From NCBI GenBank assembly GCA_945881915.1, contig CAMCVW010000023.1, positions 1-53,173 on the forward strand: DNA of 53,173 bases, in the 5' to 3' direction. The notes beneath the pieces are model-generated. The model was given only the letters and a program-made list of their open reading frames with translations, searched no databases and was not told the origin of the DNA. Made by a program: the position numbers and the translations under genes. How positions within the stretch are numbered: position 1 is the stretch's first letter; each line of letters begins with the position of its first letter. The DNA comes from Thermoflexus hugenholtzii JAD2 (GTDB taxonomy: Bacteria; Chloroflexota; Chloroflexia; Chloroflexales; Roseiflexaceae). Positions 16,564 to 25,975 of the stretch are shown piece by piece.

Positions 16564-16953
16564 ATGGAACGTCGTGTATTGAGTGTGCATTGGCCCGAAG
16601 GATTCGGTTTGTTGCCACGCGGGCATGATTACGCGACGGTTGCAGCTGAAGCGTTGCGGCTGAGTGTGTGGCGAGTGGGATGCGTGGCACTGGGGTGTCG
16701 TGTCAGTAGCGCCGAGGTGCGCATGGTCATTCAGTGTGACGACCGACACGAACCACAGGCACTGATTGACTGGGTGCGCGCTGCTGCTGCATTTGCAATA
16801 AGCTGTTATACCGGCTATGCACCAGAGTGGGATGCGCCGTACCAGTACGAGTGGGTCACACCCGAGTGCGCAGGCATCCACATCATGCAGTGTATGGCCG
16901 ATCCACACAGTCCCACTGCGGAGCGATATTCTGCCGATACAACAGTGCTATGA
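16564..16953 (+). CDS. Small protein of unknown function
   Basis: This 129-residue frame has ordinary codon use for the region, and no competing frame explains the stretch. Its start lies right behind the terminator T-run; the only GGGG that could serve as ribosome site belongs to the terminator stem. I recognise no family with confidence. The middle (CRVSSAEVRMVIQ, then a long helix ALIDWVRAAAAFAIS and a Trp/Tyr-rich end) faintly recalls the fold order of Y1 (TnpA-REP) transposases, but the HxH motif would be E-V-R, so it could not be active. It may equally be an unrelated small enzyme. It lies 34 bases before the GH127 gene. Confidence 0.5.
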   Translation: MERRVLSVHWPEGFGLLPRGHDYATVAAEALRLSVWRVGCVALGCRVSSAEVRMVIQCDDRHEPQALIDWVRAAAAFAISCYTGYAPEWDAPYQYEWVTPECAGIHIMQCMADPHSPTAERYSADTTVL

Positions 16954-16987
16954 TGGCTTTATCCAAAATCTAGTTCGGAGGTACGCA

Positions 16988-18850
16988 ATGCCGCGTCAGT
17001 CTTTTGTGGTCGACACCAGTACGAGCCCGCACGCTTTGTTGCGTCCGTTACCGCTCCAGGGCGTAACGATTCGCGACCGCTTTTGGGCACCTCGCATTGC
17101 CACCAACACACAGGTGACACTGCCGTCACAATACACGCACTGCGAAGAAACTGAGCGGATAGCAAACTTCCGGCGGGCAGCGGGCAGCGAGCAGGGCGAA
17201 TTCGTCGGGTTGTTTTTTAATGACTCAGACGTCTATAAATGGCTCGAAGCGGTCGGCTGGAACGACGCCATCAGCGAATCACCCGCGCTGAACGTCATTC
17301 GTGAGGCTGTTGTGCGCGATATCGTCTCTGCTCAGCGCGAAGACGGCTACCTCAACAGTTATTTCACCAAGGAACGCGCGGACGAGCGGTGGACGAACTT
17401 CGATCTGCACGAAATGTACTGCGCCGGCCACTTCTTTCAAGCAGCCATTGCCATCTACCGCACGAGTGGGGATCGGTTCGCACTCGATGCAGCCTGCAAG
17501 ATGGCAGACCACATCGATGCCTCATTTGGCCCTGCCAGTGAGGGCAAACGACCGATTACTGATGGCCACCCCGAAATAGAGCTCGCCCTGGTTGAACTCT
17601 ACCGACTGACCAAAGAGCAGCGCTATCTGACCCTCGCAGACTTCATGGTCTCGGTCCGCGGTGCGAACCAACTCGGTAACCAGAAGTTCGACAACCTCTA
17701 TTACCAAGACCACAAACCGTACCGCGACCTGCACGACGTGGTTGGTCATGCAGTGCGGATGCTCTACTTGGCCGCCGGAGCGACTGACCTCTGGCTCGAG
17801 ACCGGTGAACCGGCACTCAAACAGGCTATCGATGCGCAGTGGCACAACATGACCCAAAAGCGGATGTATGTCAGTGGTGGCGTCGGCTCGCGTTGGCATG
17901 GCGAAGCAATCGGCGATGACTACGAATTGCCCAATGCAACCGCATACACCGAGACCTGCGCGGCCATTGCATCGGTGATGTGGAACTGGCGTCTGCTCCA
18001 GGGTACCGGTGATGCCAAGTACGCAGATTTGATGGAATGGACCTTGTATAACGGCGTCATGCCGGGGTTGTCGGTCAGCGGGAATGAGTATTTTTATCAG
18101 AATCCATTAGAAAATGACGGTACACACCGCCGCTCGGCCTGGTTCGGCTGCGCGTGCTGTCCACCCAACGTCGCGCGGTTGCTCGCCCAGTTGGGGAGCT
18201 ATGTCGCCAGTGTCGATAGTCAGTCGCTCTGGCTCCATACCTATATCCAAGGCGACATCGATGCTGCAGGGAGTGGCTTGGATGCAGCAGTCTCCGTGAC
18301 CACCGAATACCCGTGGGACAACACTGTACGCGTGACCGTGACCCGTGGTGGTCAATGGACGCTGCGCGCCCGCATCCCGAGTTGGGCAAGTGGGGCAACG
18401 GTCATGGTGGGGGGTGTGCGGCAGAATGCCGAGCCCAATACCTATATTGCATTGCAACGTGCGTGGCAGGTCGGTGACGAGGTGGTGTTGGTCTTCCCCA
18501 TGCAGCCACGCCTCATCATGGCGCACCCTGCGGTGACCAATAACAATGGCCGCGTCGCCGTGGCCCGTGGACCAATGTTGTACTGTATCGAACAAGCCGA
18601 CCAGACGGTGCCGGTATCGTCCATGCGGCTCGACCCACGCACCGCGTGGACGGAAGCTACAGGCCCGACCGTATTGGGAACCCACACAGTGCTCACAGCA
18701 AAGGGATACAGCGTGTCTACTGCCGACGACGCATTGTATGCGCCTTGGCGTCACGATGCCAGCCAGCCAGTGCGACTGACGTTGATTCCGTACCATCTCT
18801 GGGCGAATCGTGCTGCCGGTGCGATGACGGTCTGGATCCCGATCGCGTAA
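16988..18850 (+). CDS. GH127-family beta-L-arabinofuranosidase-like glycoside hydrolase
   Basis: The 620-residue protein fits GH127 (former DUF1680): RFWAPRIATNTQVTLP at the start, an (alpha/alpha)6 barrel, the zinc-site stretch E322-T-C324 and a cysteine cluster in WFGCACCPPNVAR with C390-C391. In this family a zinc-bound cysteine acts as nucleophile and removes beta-L-arabinofuranose. The C-terminal half forms beta-sandwich domains. There is no signal peptide, so it acts inside the cell on imported oligosaccharides. The start at 16988 follows GGAGGT; the frame is open upstream but lacks a site. It starts the gene run that continues to the UlaG-like gene. Confidence 0.92.
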   Translation: MPRQSFVVDTSTSPHALLRPLPLQGVTIRDRFWAPRIATNTQVTLPSQYTHCEETERIANFRRAAGSEQGEFVGLFFNDSDVYKWLEAVGWNDAISESPALNVIREAVVRDIVSAQREDGYLNSYFTKERADERWTNFDLHEMYCAGHFFQAAIAIYRTSGDRFALDAACKMADHIDASFGPASEGKRPITDGHPEIELALVELYRLTKEQRYLTLADFMVSVRGANQLGNQKFDNLYYQDHKPYRDLHDVVGHAVRMLYLAAGATDLWLETGEPALKQAIDAQWHNMTQKRMYVSGGVGSRWHGEAIGDDYELPNATAYTETCAAIASVMWNWRLLQGTGDAKYADLMEWTLYNGVMPGLSVSGNEYFYQNPLENDGTHRRSAWFGCACCPPNVARLLAQLGSYVASVDSQSLWLHTYIQGDIDAAGSGLDAAVSVTTEYPWDNTVRVTVTRGGQWTLRARIPSWASGATVMVGGVRQNAEPNTYIALQRAWQVGDEVVLVFPMQPRLIMAHPAVTNNNGRVAVARGPMLYCIEQADQTVPVSSMRLDPRTAWTEATGPTVLGTHTVLTAKGYSVSTADDALYAPWRHDASQPVRLTLIPYHLWANRAAGAMTVWIPIA

Positions 18851-18893
18851 CTCCTTCACCCGTTCGACGCAGCGTTGCGGAGGATGCTTGCCT

Positions 18894-19853
18894 ATGATTC
18901 TCGGGATCGATTTGGGTGGCACCAAAATAGCCTACGCAGTGGTCGCGCCAGGGAGTGCGACCATTGTGGCACGTCTTCAGACCGAGACGCGTTCCAGCGA
19001 TGGAGCCGCGGCAGTGTTGGCGCGGATGATTCATGATTGTCTGCAGGTGTGTGCATCGGCAGGCATACATCCAGCGGATTTGACGGGGATCGGTATTGGT
19101 GTGCCTGGCGTGTTCGACGACGCGACGGGGCGCACGCTTTTTTTGCCGAATTTGCATGGTACGTGGCCTGACGTTCCGGTGGCAGAAACGTTGAATGCTG
19201 CATTGGGATGCCCTGTTTGGCTCATCAACGACGCTCGTGCATTTGTTTTGGCTGAGGCAATTCATGGTGCAGGTCGCGGTTTTGACAACATCGTGGGCTT
19301 TACCCTTGGGACTGGCATAGGTGGCGGTGTCGTCATCGATCGCGAGTTGTACCTCGGAATCGATGGCACCGCTGGTGAATTCGGCCATCAGACCCTGGCA
19401 CTCGACGGACCGCGATGCGGCTGCGGCAATCACGGCTGCCTCGAAGCGTTCGCCAGTGGCCCTGCCATCATCGCGCGCGCGCAAGCCATTTTGGGAACAG
19501 GCGCTGCTCCACGACTCGCACAGTCAATTGCAGATGGCCATGTCTTCACTCCTGCGCTGGTCGCAGATGCTGCACAGGCAGGAGACGACGCCTTAGTAAC
19601 GCTGATGGACGATGTCTACGCCGCTATTGGCGCTGGCGTTGCCAATGTCGTCACGTTATTTAGTCCGCAAGTCGTCGTGCTGGGTGGGAGTGTGAGTAAC
19701 CTCGGCGAACCACTCTATGCGGCCGTGCGTACCGTTGTCCAGCAACGCTGTCGGGCTACCCCAGTCAATCGGATTGCCATCGTGCCTGCGTTGCTCGGTG
19801 CAGACGCAGGTGTGCTCGGGGCGGCCCAATGGGCTTTTCATCGGCAGCCATAG
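18894..19853 (+). CDS. ROK-family sugar kinase
   Basis: The 319-residue protein has the ATP phosphate loop GIDLGGTKIAYAVV, the catalytic strand LINDARAFVLAEA with its Asp, the glycine loop GFTLGTGIGGGVV, and the ROK zinc motif CGCGNHGCLE preceded by GEFGHQ. ROK kinases phosphorylate glucose, fructose, N-acetylmannosamine and similar sugars. GGAGG lies ten bases before the ATG at 18894; a TTG at 18888 is a less likely start. It has no DNA-binding head, so it is an enzyme and not a ROK repressor. It would phosphorylate the sugar released or modified by its neighbours. Confidence 0.92.
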   Translation: MILGIDLGGTKIAYAVVAPGSATIVARLQTETRSSDGAAAVLARMIHDCLQVCASAGIHPADLTGIGIGVPGVFDDATGRTLFLPNLHGTWPDVPVAETLNAALGCPVWLINDARAFVLAEAIHGAGRGFDNIVGFTLGTGIGGGVVIDRELYLGIDGTAGEFGHQTLALDGPRCGCGNHGCLEAFASGPAIIARAQAILGTGAAPRLAQSIADGHVFTPALVADAAQAGDDALVTLMDDVYAAIGAGVANVVTLFSPQVVVLGGSVSNLGEPLYAAVRTVVQQRCRATPVNRIAIVPALLGADAGVLGAAQWAFHRQP

Positions 19854-19866
19854 AGGAGAATCAACG

Positions 19867-20910
19867 ATGACCATCCCATACCAACCGCGCGATCCAGGGA
19901 ACTATCGGCCACGTATCGCCCTCATCGGCTGTGGCGGCATCACCATGCACCATTTGACCGCATATCGGGCCGCCGGATACGACGTCGTAGCTCTGTGTGA
20001 TGTCGATGCGACGCGCGCCGAAGCCCGGCGTGCGCAGTTTTTTCCGGATGCGCTGGTCACGAATGATGCATCGGTCATCCTCCGCGACCCGACCATTGCG
20101 GTTGTCGACATTGCCACGCACCCCGCAGACCGTGTCCCGCTGATTGAAGCTGCGTTGCGTGCCGGCAAGCATGTTCTCAGTCAGAAGCCGTTCGTGCTCG
20201 ACCTTGTAGACGGTGAGAGACTGGTGGCACTGGCACAGGCTAATCATGTCCAGCTGGCCGTCAACCAAAACGGGCGCTGGGCACCGCATGTGGCATACAT
20301 GCGTGGGGCAATTGCCGCAGGTCTGGTCGGGACGGTCAGTAGTGTCGATCTGGCGGTGCACTGGGACCACAATTGGGTGGTCGGTACGCCGTTCGACGAC
20401 ATCGATGATTTGTTGCTGTACGATTTTGCCATCCACTGGTTCGATATGTTGACGTGTTACTTCCCAGGGCAGACTCCCCTCGGTGTGTCGGCACGCGTCA
20501 CGACGAGTGCGCAGCAGCGCGCCCGTCCGCCACTGCTTGGTCACGTGATGGTCGAATACCCGTCCGCATTGGCGACCATGTCGTTCAATGCCGATACCCG
20601 CTATGGCGGCAGCGACCGCACGCTCATCGTGGGGGATATGGGCACATTGTCGAGCAGTGGCCCCGGTTTGAGTGAGCAACACGTCACACTGACGACTGCT
20701 GCGGGGAGCACATCCCCAGTACTCAAGGGCTCCTGGTTCCCCGACGGGTTTCATGGCACAATGGCAGAATTACTATGCGCCATCGCAGAACAGCGAGCGC
20801 CGACACACAGTGCAGCCAATAATCTGACAAGTCTCGCGCTGTGTTTTGCGGCAATTGCCAGTAGTCGCAGCGGCACACGCATTGTCCCCGGGATGGTCCG
20901 GAGTCTCTAA
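19867..20910 (+). CDS. Gfo/Idh/MocA-family oxidoreductase (1)
   Basis: The 347-residue protein has an N-terminal Rossmann fold (RIALIGCGGITMHHL) and the family's lysine block, here SQKPFVLD instead of the usual EKP. A C-terminal alpha/beta domain follows with DLLLYDFAIHWFDML in the position of the substrate histidine. Such enzymes oxidise or reduce sugars, inositols or sugar acids with NAD(P). A GAGGAG site precedes the ATG 13 bases after the kinase gene. It is one of three such genes in the run, which points to stepwise oxidation of a modified sugar. Substrate unknown. Confidence 0.9.
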   Translation: MTIPYQPRDPGNYRPRIALIGCGGITMHHLTAYRAAGYDVVALCDVDATRAEARRAQFFPDALVTNDASVILRDPTIAVVDIATHPADRVPLIEAALRAGKHVLSQKPFVLDLVDGERLVALAQANHVQLAVNQNGRWAPHVAYMRGAIAAGLVGTVSSVDLAVHWDHNWVVGTPFDDIDDLLLYDFAIHWFDMLTCYFPGQTPLGVSARVTTSAQQRARPPLLGHVMVEYPSALATMSFNADTRYGGSDRTLIVGDMGTLSSSGPGLSEQHVTLTTAAGSTSPVLKGSWFPDGFHGTMAELLCAIAEQRAPTHSAANNLTSLALCFAAIASSRSGTRIVPGMVRSL

Positions 20911-20936
20911 CGTATGTATGGAAAGAGGAGCGAATC

Positions 20937-22013
20937 ATGAAAACATGGAAAATCGTCGGAATCAACTTCGATCATATGCACATGGGCGATTTGTTGCGCA
21001 AGGTGGCAGAACATCCCAATGCCGAAATTAGTGCCATCTGTGACGAAGACCCGGCCCGCATGCAGGCTGCGATTGCGAATTTTTCGATTCCCGCGGAAAG
21101 GGTATTCACGGACTACCGCACCTGCCTCGAACACATCAAACCCGATATCGTTATTTTGTGCGCCGCTACCGCCACGCACGGCGAATGGGTCGAAAAAGTC
21201 GCTCCATACGGGGTACATGTATTGGTCGAAAAACCCTTCGCAGCAACCTTGGCCGAGGCCGATCAGATGATTGCTGCGATGCAACGCACCGGCAAAACGA
21301 TGATTGTGAACTGGCCATTGGCATGGTATCCGCCCCATCTGACCGCCAAGCGCATCATCGACGAAGGGACCATTGGCACCGTCATGGAGGTGCATTACTA
21401 CGACGGTAACCGCGGGCCACTGCATCATGTGGCAGATAAACTCGAGGTTTCGGCCGAAGAAGTCGCCCGCCGCAAAAACGAAGCCTGGTGGTACAAAAAA
21501 GCTGCCGGCGGTGGCTCGATGCTCGATTACCTGGGCTATGGTGTCACCCTCGGTACCTGGTACCACAACGGTGACAAGCCCATTGAAGTCACTGCAGTGG
21601 TCGATCAGCCGCTTGGCCTCGAAGTCGACGAGCATAGTATCACGGTAGCGCGCTACGCCAAAGGTTTGTCCAAGTTCGAGACGCGTTGGGGAGCATTCAC
21701 CGATCCGTGGACGCATCAACCACACCCAAAGTGCGGTTTTGTGATTGTCGGCACTGATGGCACCATTGCGTCGTATGACTACGAGCAAACCATCCGCGTG
21801 CAGACACGCGCGGTGCCCGAAGGCTACATCCTCCCCGTCGATGTCATACAAGCACCGATGCAAGACCCTATCCAAAATCTCATCCACCATTTGGTGACCG
21901 GCGCGGCCATTCACGGCCCGCTGTCTGTGGCAACGTGCCGCATTGGTCAGCAGATTGTCGAAACAGCAGCCCTCAGCGCCAAGACCAAACAGACCCAGAC
22001 CCTCGTTCCATAG
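20937..22013 (+). CDS. Gfo/Idh/MocA-family oxidoreductase (2)
   Basis: The 358-residue protein begins TWKIVGINFDHMHMGDLLRK, a somewhat altered dinucleotide fold, and has the standard EKPF lysine motif (VLVEKPFAATLAEA). The catalytic domain has GGGSMLDYLGYGVTLGTWY. AGAGGAG precedes the ATG. It is clearly diverged from the other two copies in the cluster, so these are different activities and not a recent duplication. Substrate unknown; sugar or sugar-acid dehydrogenase by family. Confidence 0.9.
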   Translation: MKTWKIVGINFDHMHMGDLLRKVAEHPNAEISAICDEDPARMQAAIANFSIPAERVFTDYRTCLEHIKPDIVILCAATATHGEWVEKVAPYGVHVLVEKPFAATLAEADQMIAAMQRTGKTMIVNWPLAWYPPHLTAKRIIDEGTIGTVMEVHYYDGNRGPLHHVADKLEVSAEEVARRKNEAWWYKKAAGGGSMLDYLGYGVTLGTWYHNGDKPIEVTAVVDQPLGLEVDEHSITVARYAKGLSKFETRWGAFTDPWTHQPHPKCGFVIVGTDGTIASYDYEQTIRVQTRAVPEGYILPVDVIQAPMQDPIQNLIHHLVTGAAIHGPLSVATCRIGQQIVETAALSAKTKQTQTLVP

Positions 22014-22033
22014 CTGAAAAAAGGACCACTTCC

Positions 22034-22837
22034 ATGCACGCACCAGATCCTGCGGAGCGCTTCCTGACTGCTGCCGAACAGATTTTGCGCGATATCCGGA
22101 CCACGCAACTCCCTGCCATACGGCATGCAGCCACCATCTGCAGCGACGCAATTGCTGCGGGTGGATTGGCGCATATGTTCGGTACCGGGCATTCGCGTAT
22201 TCCTGTAGAAGAAATATACCCCCGGCACGGCAGCTTCCCGGGTTTTCATCCCATCATCGAACTTTCATTGACGAATCACACCCAAGTCGTGGGTAATAAT
22301 GGGCAACGCCAAGCCATGTACCTCGAAAAGCTCGAAGGCTTCGGGGAAGTCATTCTGCGCAACTTTACCTTTGGCGCCCACGACTGCATGCTCGTTTTCT
22401 CGAACAGTGGGGTAAACGGTGTGGTCATCGATGTGGCCCTCGGCGCCAAAGTACGTGGCATGAAGGTCATCGCAGTGGTCTCGAAGGCCCACTGCGATGG
22501 CTCGCCCATCAAACACAGCAGCGGGAAGCGGCTGACGGATATCGCCGATGTGACCATCGATAACTGCTCTCCGCTGGGCGATGCAATGGTACAGGTGGAA
22601 GGGTTGGCTGAGCCCGTCGGTCCTGGGTCCTCCATTGGTTACGTCACCATTGTCAATATGCTCAAATGCCTCGTGGCTGAGGATTTGACGGCACGCGGCC
22701 AGCCGCCACTCGTGCTGACGAGTAGTACGCTGATTGGGAGCGCCGCATCAGCCGCGTTATTTGATGCAAGTTATGACGAATTCCGTGCACGGATTGCGCC
22801 TTTGTACGGTATGCAACCCAAAAAGGAGTCACTATGA
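22034..22837 (+). CDS. SIS-domain sugar-phosphate-binding protein (UPF0309-like)
   Basis: The 267-residue protein is a single SIS fold: MFGTGHSRIPVEEIYPRHG is the first phosphosugar loop, MLVFSNSGVNGVVID the Ser-rich loop, and GMKVIAVVS the third strand. It resembles the UPF0309 group of SIS proteins found near sugar catabolic genes; these may isomerise or deaminate phosphosugars or sense them. An AAGGA site lies before the ATG at 22034. It overlaps the MetE-like gene by ATGA, so the two proteins are made together. The reaction is unknown. Confidence 0.85.
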   Translation: MHAPDPAERFLTAAEQILRDIRTTQLPAIRHAATICSDAIAAGGLAHMFGTGHSRIPVEEIYPRHGSFPGFHPIIELSLTNHTQVVGNNGQRQAMYLEKLEGFGEVILRNFTFGAHDCMLVFSNSGVNGVVIDVALGAKVRGMKVIAVVSKAHCDGSPIKHSSGKRLTDIADVTIDNCSPLGDAMVQVEGLAEPVGPGSSIGYVTIVNMLKCLVAEDLTARGQPPLVLTSSTLIGSAASAALFDASYDEFRARIAPLYGMQPKKESL

Positions 22838-23871
22838 AAACGAATCCCCTGCGTACTACCGTCGTCGGCAGCTATCCGTTCCCTGCATGGCTCGAGCATG
22901 CGGCAGAGCACCTAACGGATTTCGGCCGAGATGATCTCGCGGAATTACAGCGCGACGCCGCCATGATTGCCATCCAAGACCAACTCGCCGCCGGGCTTGA
23001 TGTCATCACCGACGGTGAACAGACGCGATTCGACTTCAATTTGTCGTTCTATGGCTACATCAACGGGATTGCCCGTGAAGATGCCGGCGCGCGCCGATAC
23101 GGCCCACCCGCCCACGATCAGCGCGGCAAACACCAAATCACCGGTCAATTGGTCGCCCCACGTGGTCTGGGCGTCGTCGAAGAATATCAGCGACTGGCGA
23201 CTTTGGCTCCTGCAGGGCCGACACTCAAAGCGAGTGTCCCCGGCCCGTACACGCTGAGCGGGCGTTTGCTGCCCAATGCGGACTATCCCGATCGCTATGC
23301 ACTCACCGAAGCGCTCTTGCCGCTGGTGCGGGCTGAACTCGAAGCACTCGTCGCCGCAGGGTGCACGGAACTGACCGTCGACGAGCCTTCGATGAGCTGC
23401 TATGCATTCAAAGAAGACACCGCTCGTTTGGTCGATATCTTCAACCGCACGGTTGCACCAGTGGTCGGCAAGACGCGGCTGTCGACGCATCTGTGCTTCG
23501 GGAACTTCAAAGGACGGGCAGTCGGTCCGCGCCAGTATGCGCCGATGTTCCCGGCATTCTATGCAATGACGGTCGACGAAATGCACCTCGAGATGGCGAG
23601 TCGCGAATTCGCAGAACTCGAGACCATCGCAAACCTCGCCGAGCACTATGATGTCGCCGTGGGAATCGTCGATGTCAAAAGTTACTACATCGAATCACCC
23701 GAAGACATCGCCCACCGTGTCCGCGAATGTCTGCGCTACGCACCTGCCGATCGATTAGCATTTGCGCCCGATTGTGGCTTGAGTCAGACCGCGCGTTGGG
23801 CCGCCAAAAAGAAACTCGTCAACATGGTCGCCGGTGTGCGCCAGGTCAAGCACGACCTCGGTTTGGCCTAA
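22834..23871 (+). CDS. MetE-like cobalamin-independent methyltransferase
   Basis: The 345-residue TIM barrel corresponds to the C-terminal half of MetE only. It keeps the zinc ligands H219-x-C221 (STHLCFGN), E253 (MHLEMA) and C314 (APDCGLSQ), and the entry motif TTVVGSYPFP. Zinc in this family activates a thiol to accept a methyl group. The N-terminal half of MetE is absent, as in archaeal and 'MetE-like' proteins. Its ATGA coupling to a SIS protein inside a sugar operon is odd for methionine synthesis. It might take a methyl group from an O-methylated sugar or related compound; that is inference. Confidence 0.85.
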   Translation: MKTNPLRTTVVGSYPFPAWLEHAAEHLTDFGRDDLAELQRDAAMIAIQDQLAAGLDVITDGEQTRFDFNLSFYGYINGIAREDAGARRYGPPAHDQRGKHQITGQLVAPRGLGVVEEYQRLATLAPAGPTLKASVPGPYTLSGRLLPNADYPDRYALTEALLPLVRAELEALVAAGCTELTVDEPSMSCYAFKEDTARLVDIFNRTVAPVVGKTRLSTHLCFGNFKGRAVGPRQYAPMFPAFYAMTVDEMHLEMASREFAELETIANLAEHYDVAVGIVDVKSYYIESPEDIAHRVRECLRYAPADRLAFAPDCGLSQTARWAAKKKLVNMVAGVRQVKHDLGLA

Positions 23872-23889
23872 CGCAGACAGGAGCAGCGC

Positions 23890-25080
23890 ATGAACATTAC
23901 GATGCTCGGTGCCGGACTCATCGGCCGGAATTATACGACAGCTCTCCACGCAGGGCGCAGCCGCGATCGCGTAACGGCACTCTATTCGCGGACGGATGCG
24001 GCCGTTCAGGAATTTGCGCGTGAGTTTGGGATTGCGCACGCCACCACCGACATGCTTGCTGCCATCGCCGACCCAGCCACCGAGCTCGTCGTCATCGGAT
24101 TACCCAATCATCTGCATGAGGCTGCGGTAATGGCTGCGGTCAAAGCAGGCAAGGGTGTGCTTTGCACCAAACCATTGGGAAGAAATGCCGCTGAAGCATA
24201 CCGTATGCTACAGGCAGTCGAACAGGCTGGGGTGTTTGCGGGCTACCTCGAAGATCTGGTTTACACTCCCAAAACCCTCAAAGCGCTCCGATCGGTCGCC
24301 GCTGGTGCGCTCGGTACCGTGCTGTGGGCGCGCTCGCGTGAAACGCACCCTGGACCACACAGCGACTGGTTTTATGACAAACAATTGTCGGGTGGAGGGG
24401 CTATCATCGACATGGGCAGCCATTGTATCGAAATCGCCCGTAATTTTATCGGCAAACATATCCGCCCTGTTGAAGTGATGTGTTGGGGCGATACCCAAGT
24501 ACACCCAATCGATGCCGAAGATCATGCGGTAGGGATGGTACGCTACGAAAACGGCGCCATGGGACAGTTTGAGTGTAGTTGGTCGTTCCGTGGTGGCATG
24601 GATTTGCGCGATGAAGTAAGTGGTACCGAAGGGACTATCTGGCTCAATCACTGGCAACGCACCGGCTTCGAGGTGTATACCGCTGCCGGCCAGCAGGGCT
24701 ATGTCGCCGAAAAAGCCGAGGCTGATACCGGCTGGCAGTTCCCCGTCGGCGACGAACAATCAGCACTCGGCTTCACTCCCATGTTTGCCGACATGCTCGA
24801 CGCCTATGAGCACTCCCGACCGCCGATAGAGACGTTCTACGACGGCTATGTGGTCAATGCCATCATGGATGCAGCCTATGCCTCGATGCAAACTAAGCGT
24901 TGGGAAGCGGTGCAACTTACCGATTGGCGTGGCGCTAATAATGTGCCCCATGTGTCGGTGCGTCGTGACTTTGATGCGGATTATCATATCATCAAAGAAG
25001 AATTGATGGCCGATGGGAGCACCAAAGTCATTGTGCGGCACAAGCTGACGAGGGCGTTGGAACAGCGTGTGCAGCGATGA
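23890..25080 (+). CDS. Gfo/Idh/MocA-family oxidoreductase (3)
   Basis: The 396-residue protein has the Rossmann start [20 protein letters not shown], the lysine block [14 protein letters not shown] (TKP in place of EKP) and the domain-two motif [19 protein letters not shown], where D and H fit the usual catalytic pair. ACAGGAG precedes the ATG. It is longer than the other two copies and ends in an ATGA overlap with the UlaG-like hydrolase, so a dehydrogenase product may be passed to a lactone hydrolase. This ordering hints at oxidation to a lactone followed by ring opening. Confidence 0.9.
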   Translation: MNITMLGAGLIGRNYTTALHAGRSRDRVTALYSRTDAAVQEFAREFGIAHATTDMLAAIADPATELVVIGLPNHLHEAAVMAAVKAGKGVLCTKPLGRNAAEAYRMLQAVEQAGVFAGYLEDLVYTPKTLKALRSVAAGALGTVLWARSRETHPGPHSDWFYDKQLSGGGAIIDMGSHCIEIARNFIGKHIRPVEVMCWGDTQVHPIDAEDHAVGMVRYENGAMGQFECSWSFRGGMDLRDEVSGTEGTIWLNHWQRTGFEVYTAAGQQGYVAEKAEADTGWQFPVGDEQSALGFTPMFADMLDAYEHSRPPIETFYDGYVVNAIMDAAYASMQTKRWEAVQLTDWRGANNVPHVSVRRDFDADYHIIKEELMADGSTKVIVRHKLTRALEQRVQR

Positions 25081-25919
25081 TCGTCCCATTCCAATGCGAT
25101 GCGCAATTTTTGGCAGATGTGACAGCGACAGTGTCGCGACGGCAAGGTGTGTCGTTGTGGTGGATAGGGCAGAGTGGATTTTTGGTGCATTATGACGGAT
25201 TCTGTATCGCCATCGACCCATATTTGTCGGATTCATTAACCCAAAAATATGCTGGAACGAACAAGCCACATGTGCGTATGTCGGCCCAGGTGGTTGACCC
25301 CGCATTGTTGGCCATGGTGGGTGTGGTGACCTCGAGTCACAATCATACCGACCATCTCGATGCCGAGACGATTGGTCCGATGCTCCACACCAATCCGGCT
25401 CTGTCGGTGCTGTGTAGTGCGGCCAATGTCGATTTTGCTCAGCAACGCCTTGGCATTGTGCCGATCGGATTAGGGATTGGCATACCGTATACGCATGGTC
25501 CGTTTGTGATCCACGCGGTGCCGGCGGCGCATAATCTCCGCGAGCAAAACGATGCCGGACACGAGCGATATATTGGGGTTGTCGTAGAGGTTTTTGGCGT
25601 GACCATCTATCATAGTGGTGATACCGTGCGCTACGAAGGTATGGTCGAAATACTCCGTCAATGGACGATTGACGTTGCGTTGTTACCGATAAATGGGAAT
25701 GACCCTGTCCGTGGGGTGGCTGGGAATCTCGATGGTCGAGAGGCGGCAACCTTGGCGAAGCAGGTAGGCATGGGAATGGTCGTGCCGTGTCACTATGACA
25801 TGTTTGCCTTCAACACGGTTTCAACAGCGTATTTTGTGCAGTCTGCTGGTGAAATCGGTCAGGCCTATCGGGTATTGCAATTGGGGGAGCGTCTTGATTT
25901 GCCGGGTAACGCAGAGTGA
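25077..25919 (+). CDS. UlaG-like metallo-beta-lactamase-fold hydrolase
   Basis: The 280-residue protein has the MBL metal motif HNHTDHLD, a later metal aspartate in [12 protein letters not shown], and a C-terminal metal histidine in VVPCHYDMF. The sequence around [14 protein letters not shown] and AIDPYLSDS resembles L-ascorbate-6-phosphate lactonase UlaG. In this locus it would most simply hydrolyse a sugar lactone or its phosphate made by the adjacent dehydrogenase. A decayed relative lies at 27814-28545, so the gene was once present twice. It is the last gene of the carbohydrate run. Confidence 0.88.
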   Translation: MIVPFQCDAQFLADVTATVSRRQGVSLWWIGQSGFLVHYDGFCIAIDPYLSDSLTQKYAGTNKPHVRMSAQVVDPALLAMVGVVTSSHNHTDHLDAETIGPMLHTNPALSVLCSAANVDFAQQRLGIVPIGLGIGIPYTHGPFVIHAVPAAHNLREQNDAGHERYIGVVVEVFGVTIYHSGDTVRYEGMVEILRQWTIDVALLPINGNDPVRGVAGNLDGREAATLAKQVGMGMVVPCHYDMFAFNTVSTAYFVQSAGEIGQAYRVLQLGERLDLPGNAE

Positions 25920-25920
25920 C

Positions 25921-25934
25921 CATGGTATATTGAG
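25921..25934 (+). promoter_or_regulatory. Extended -10-like element before the membrane protein gene
   Basis: CATGGTATATTGAG holds a TATATT hexamer (25926-25931). The identical 14 bases occur at 43927-43940 before the methyltransferase gene of the glycan cluster. No -35 is evident. It may be a promoter or shared regulatory site for surface-glycan genes. Confidence 0.4.
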
Positions 25935-25975
25935 AAAGCGTATGCGAGTTTTGTGGTTTTGAAAGTGAACTTCCT

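Noticed and set aside
20907-22151. A 414-residue minus-strand open frame
   Set aside because: It is antisense to two well-supported genes (Gfo/Idh/MocA and SIS), has no recognisable domain and an unlikely composition.
22945-23646. A 233-residue minus-strand open frame
   Set aside because: Shadow of the MetE-like gene, whose zinc ligands prove the plus-strand frame.
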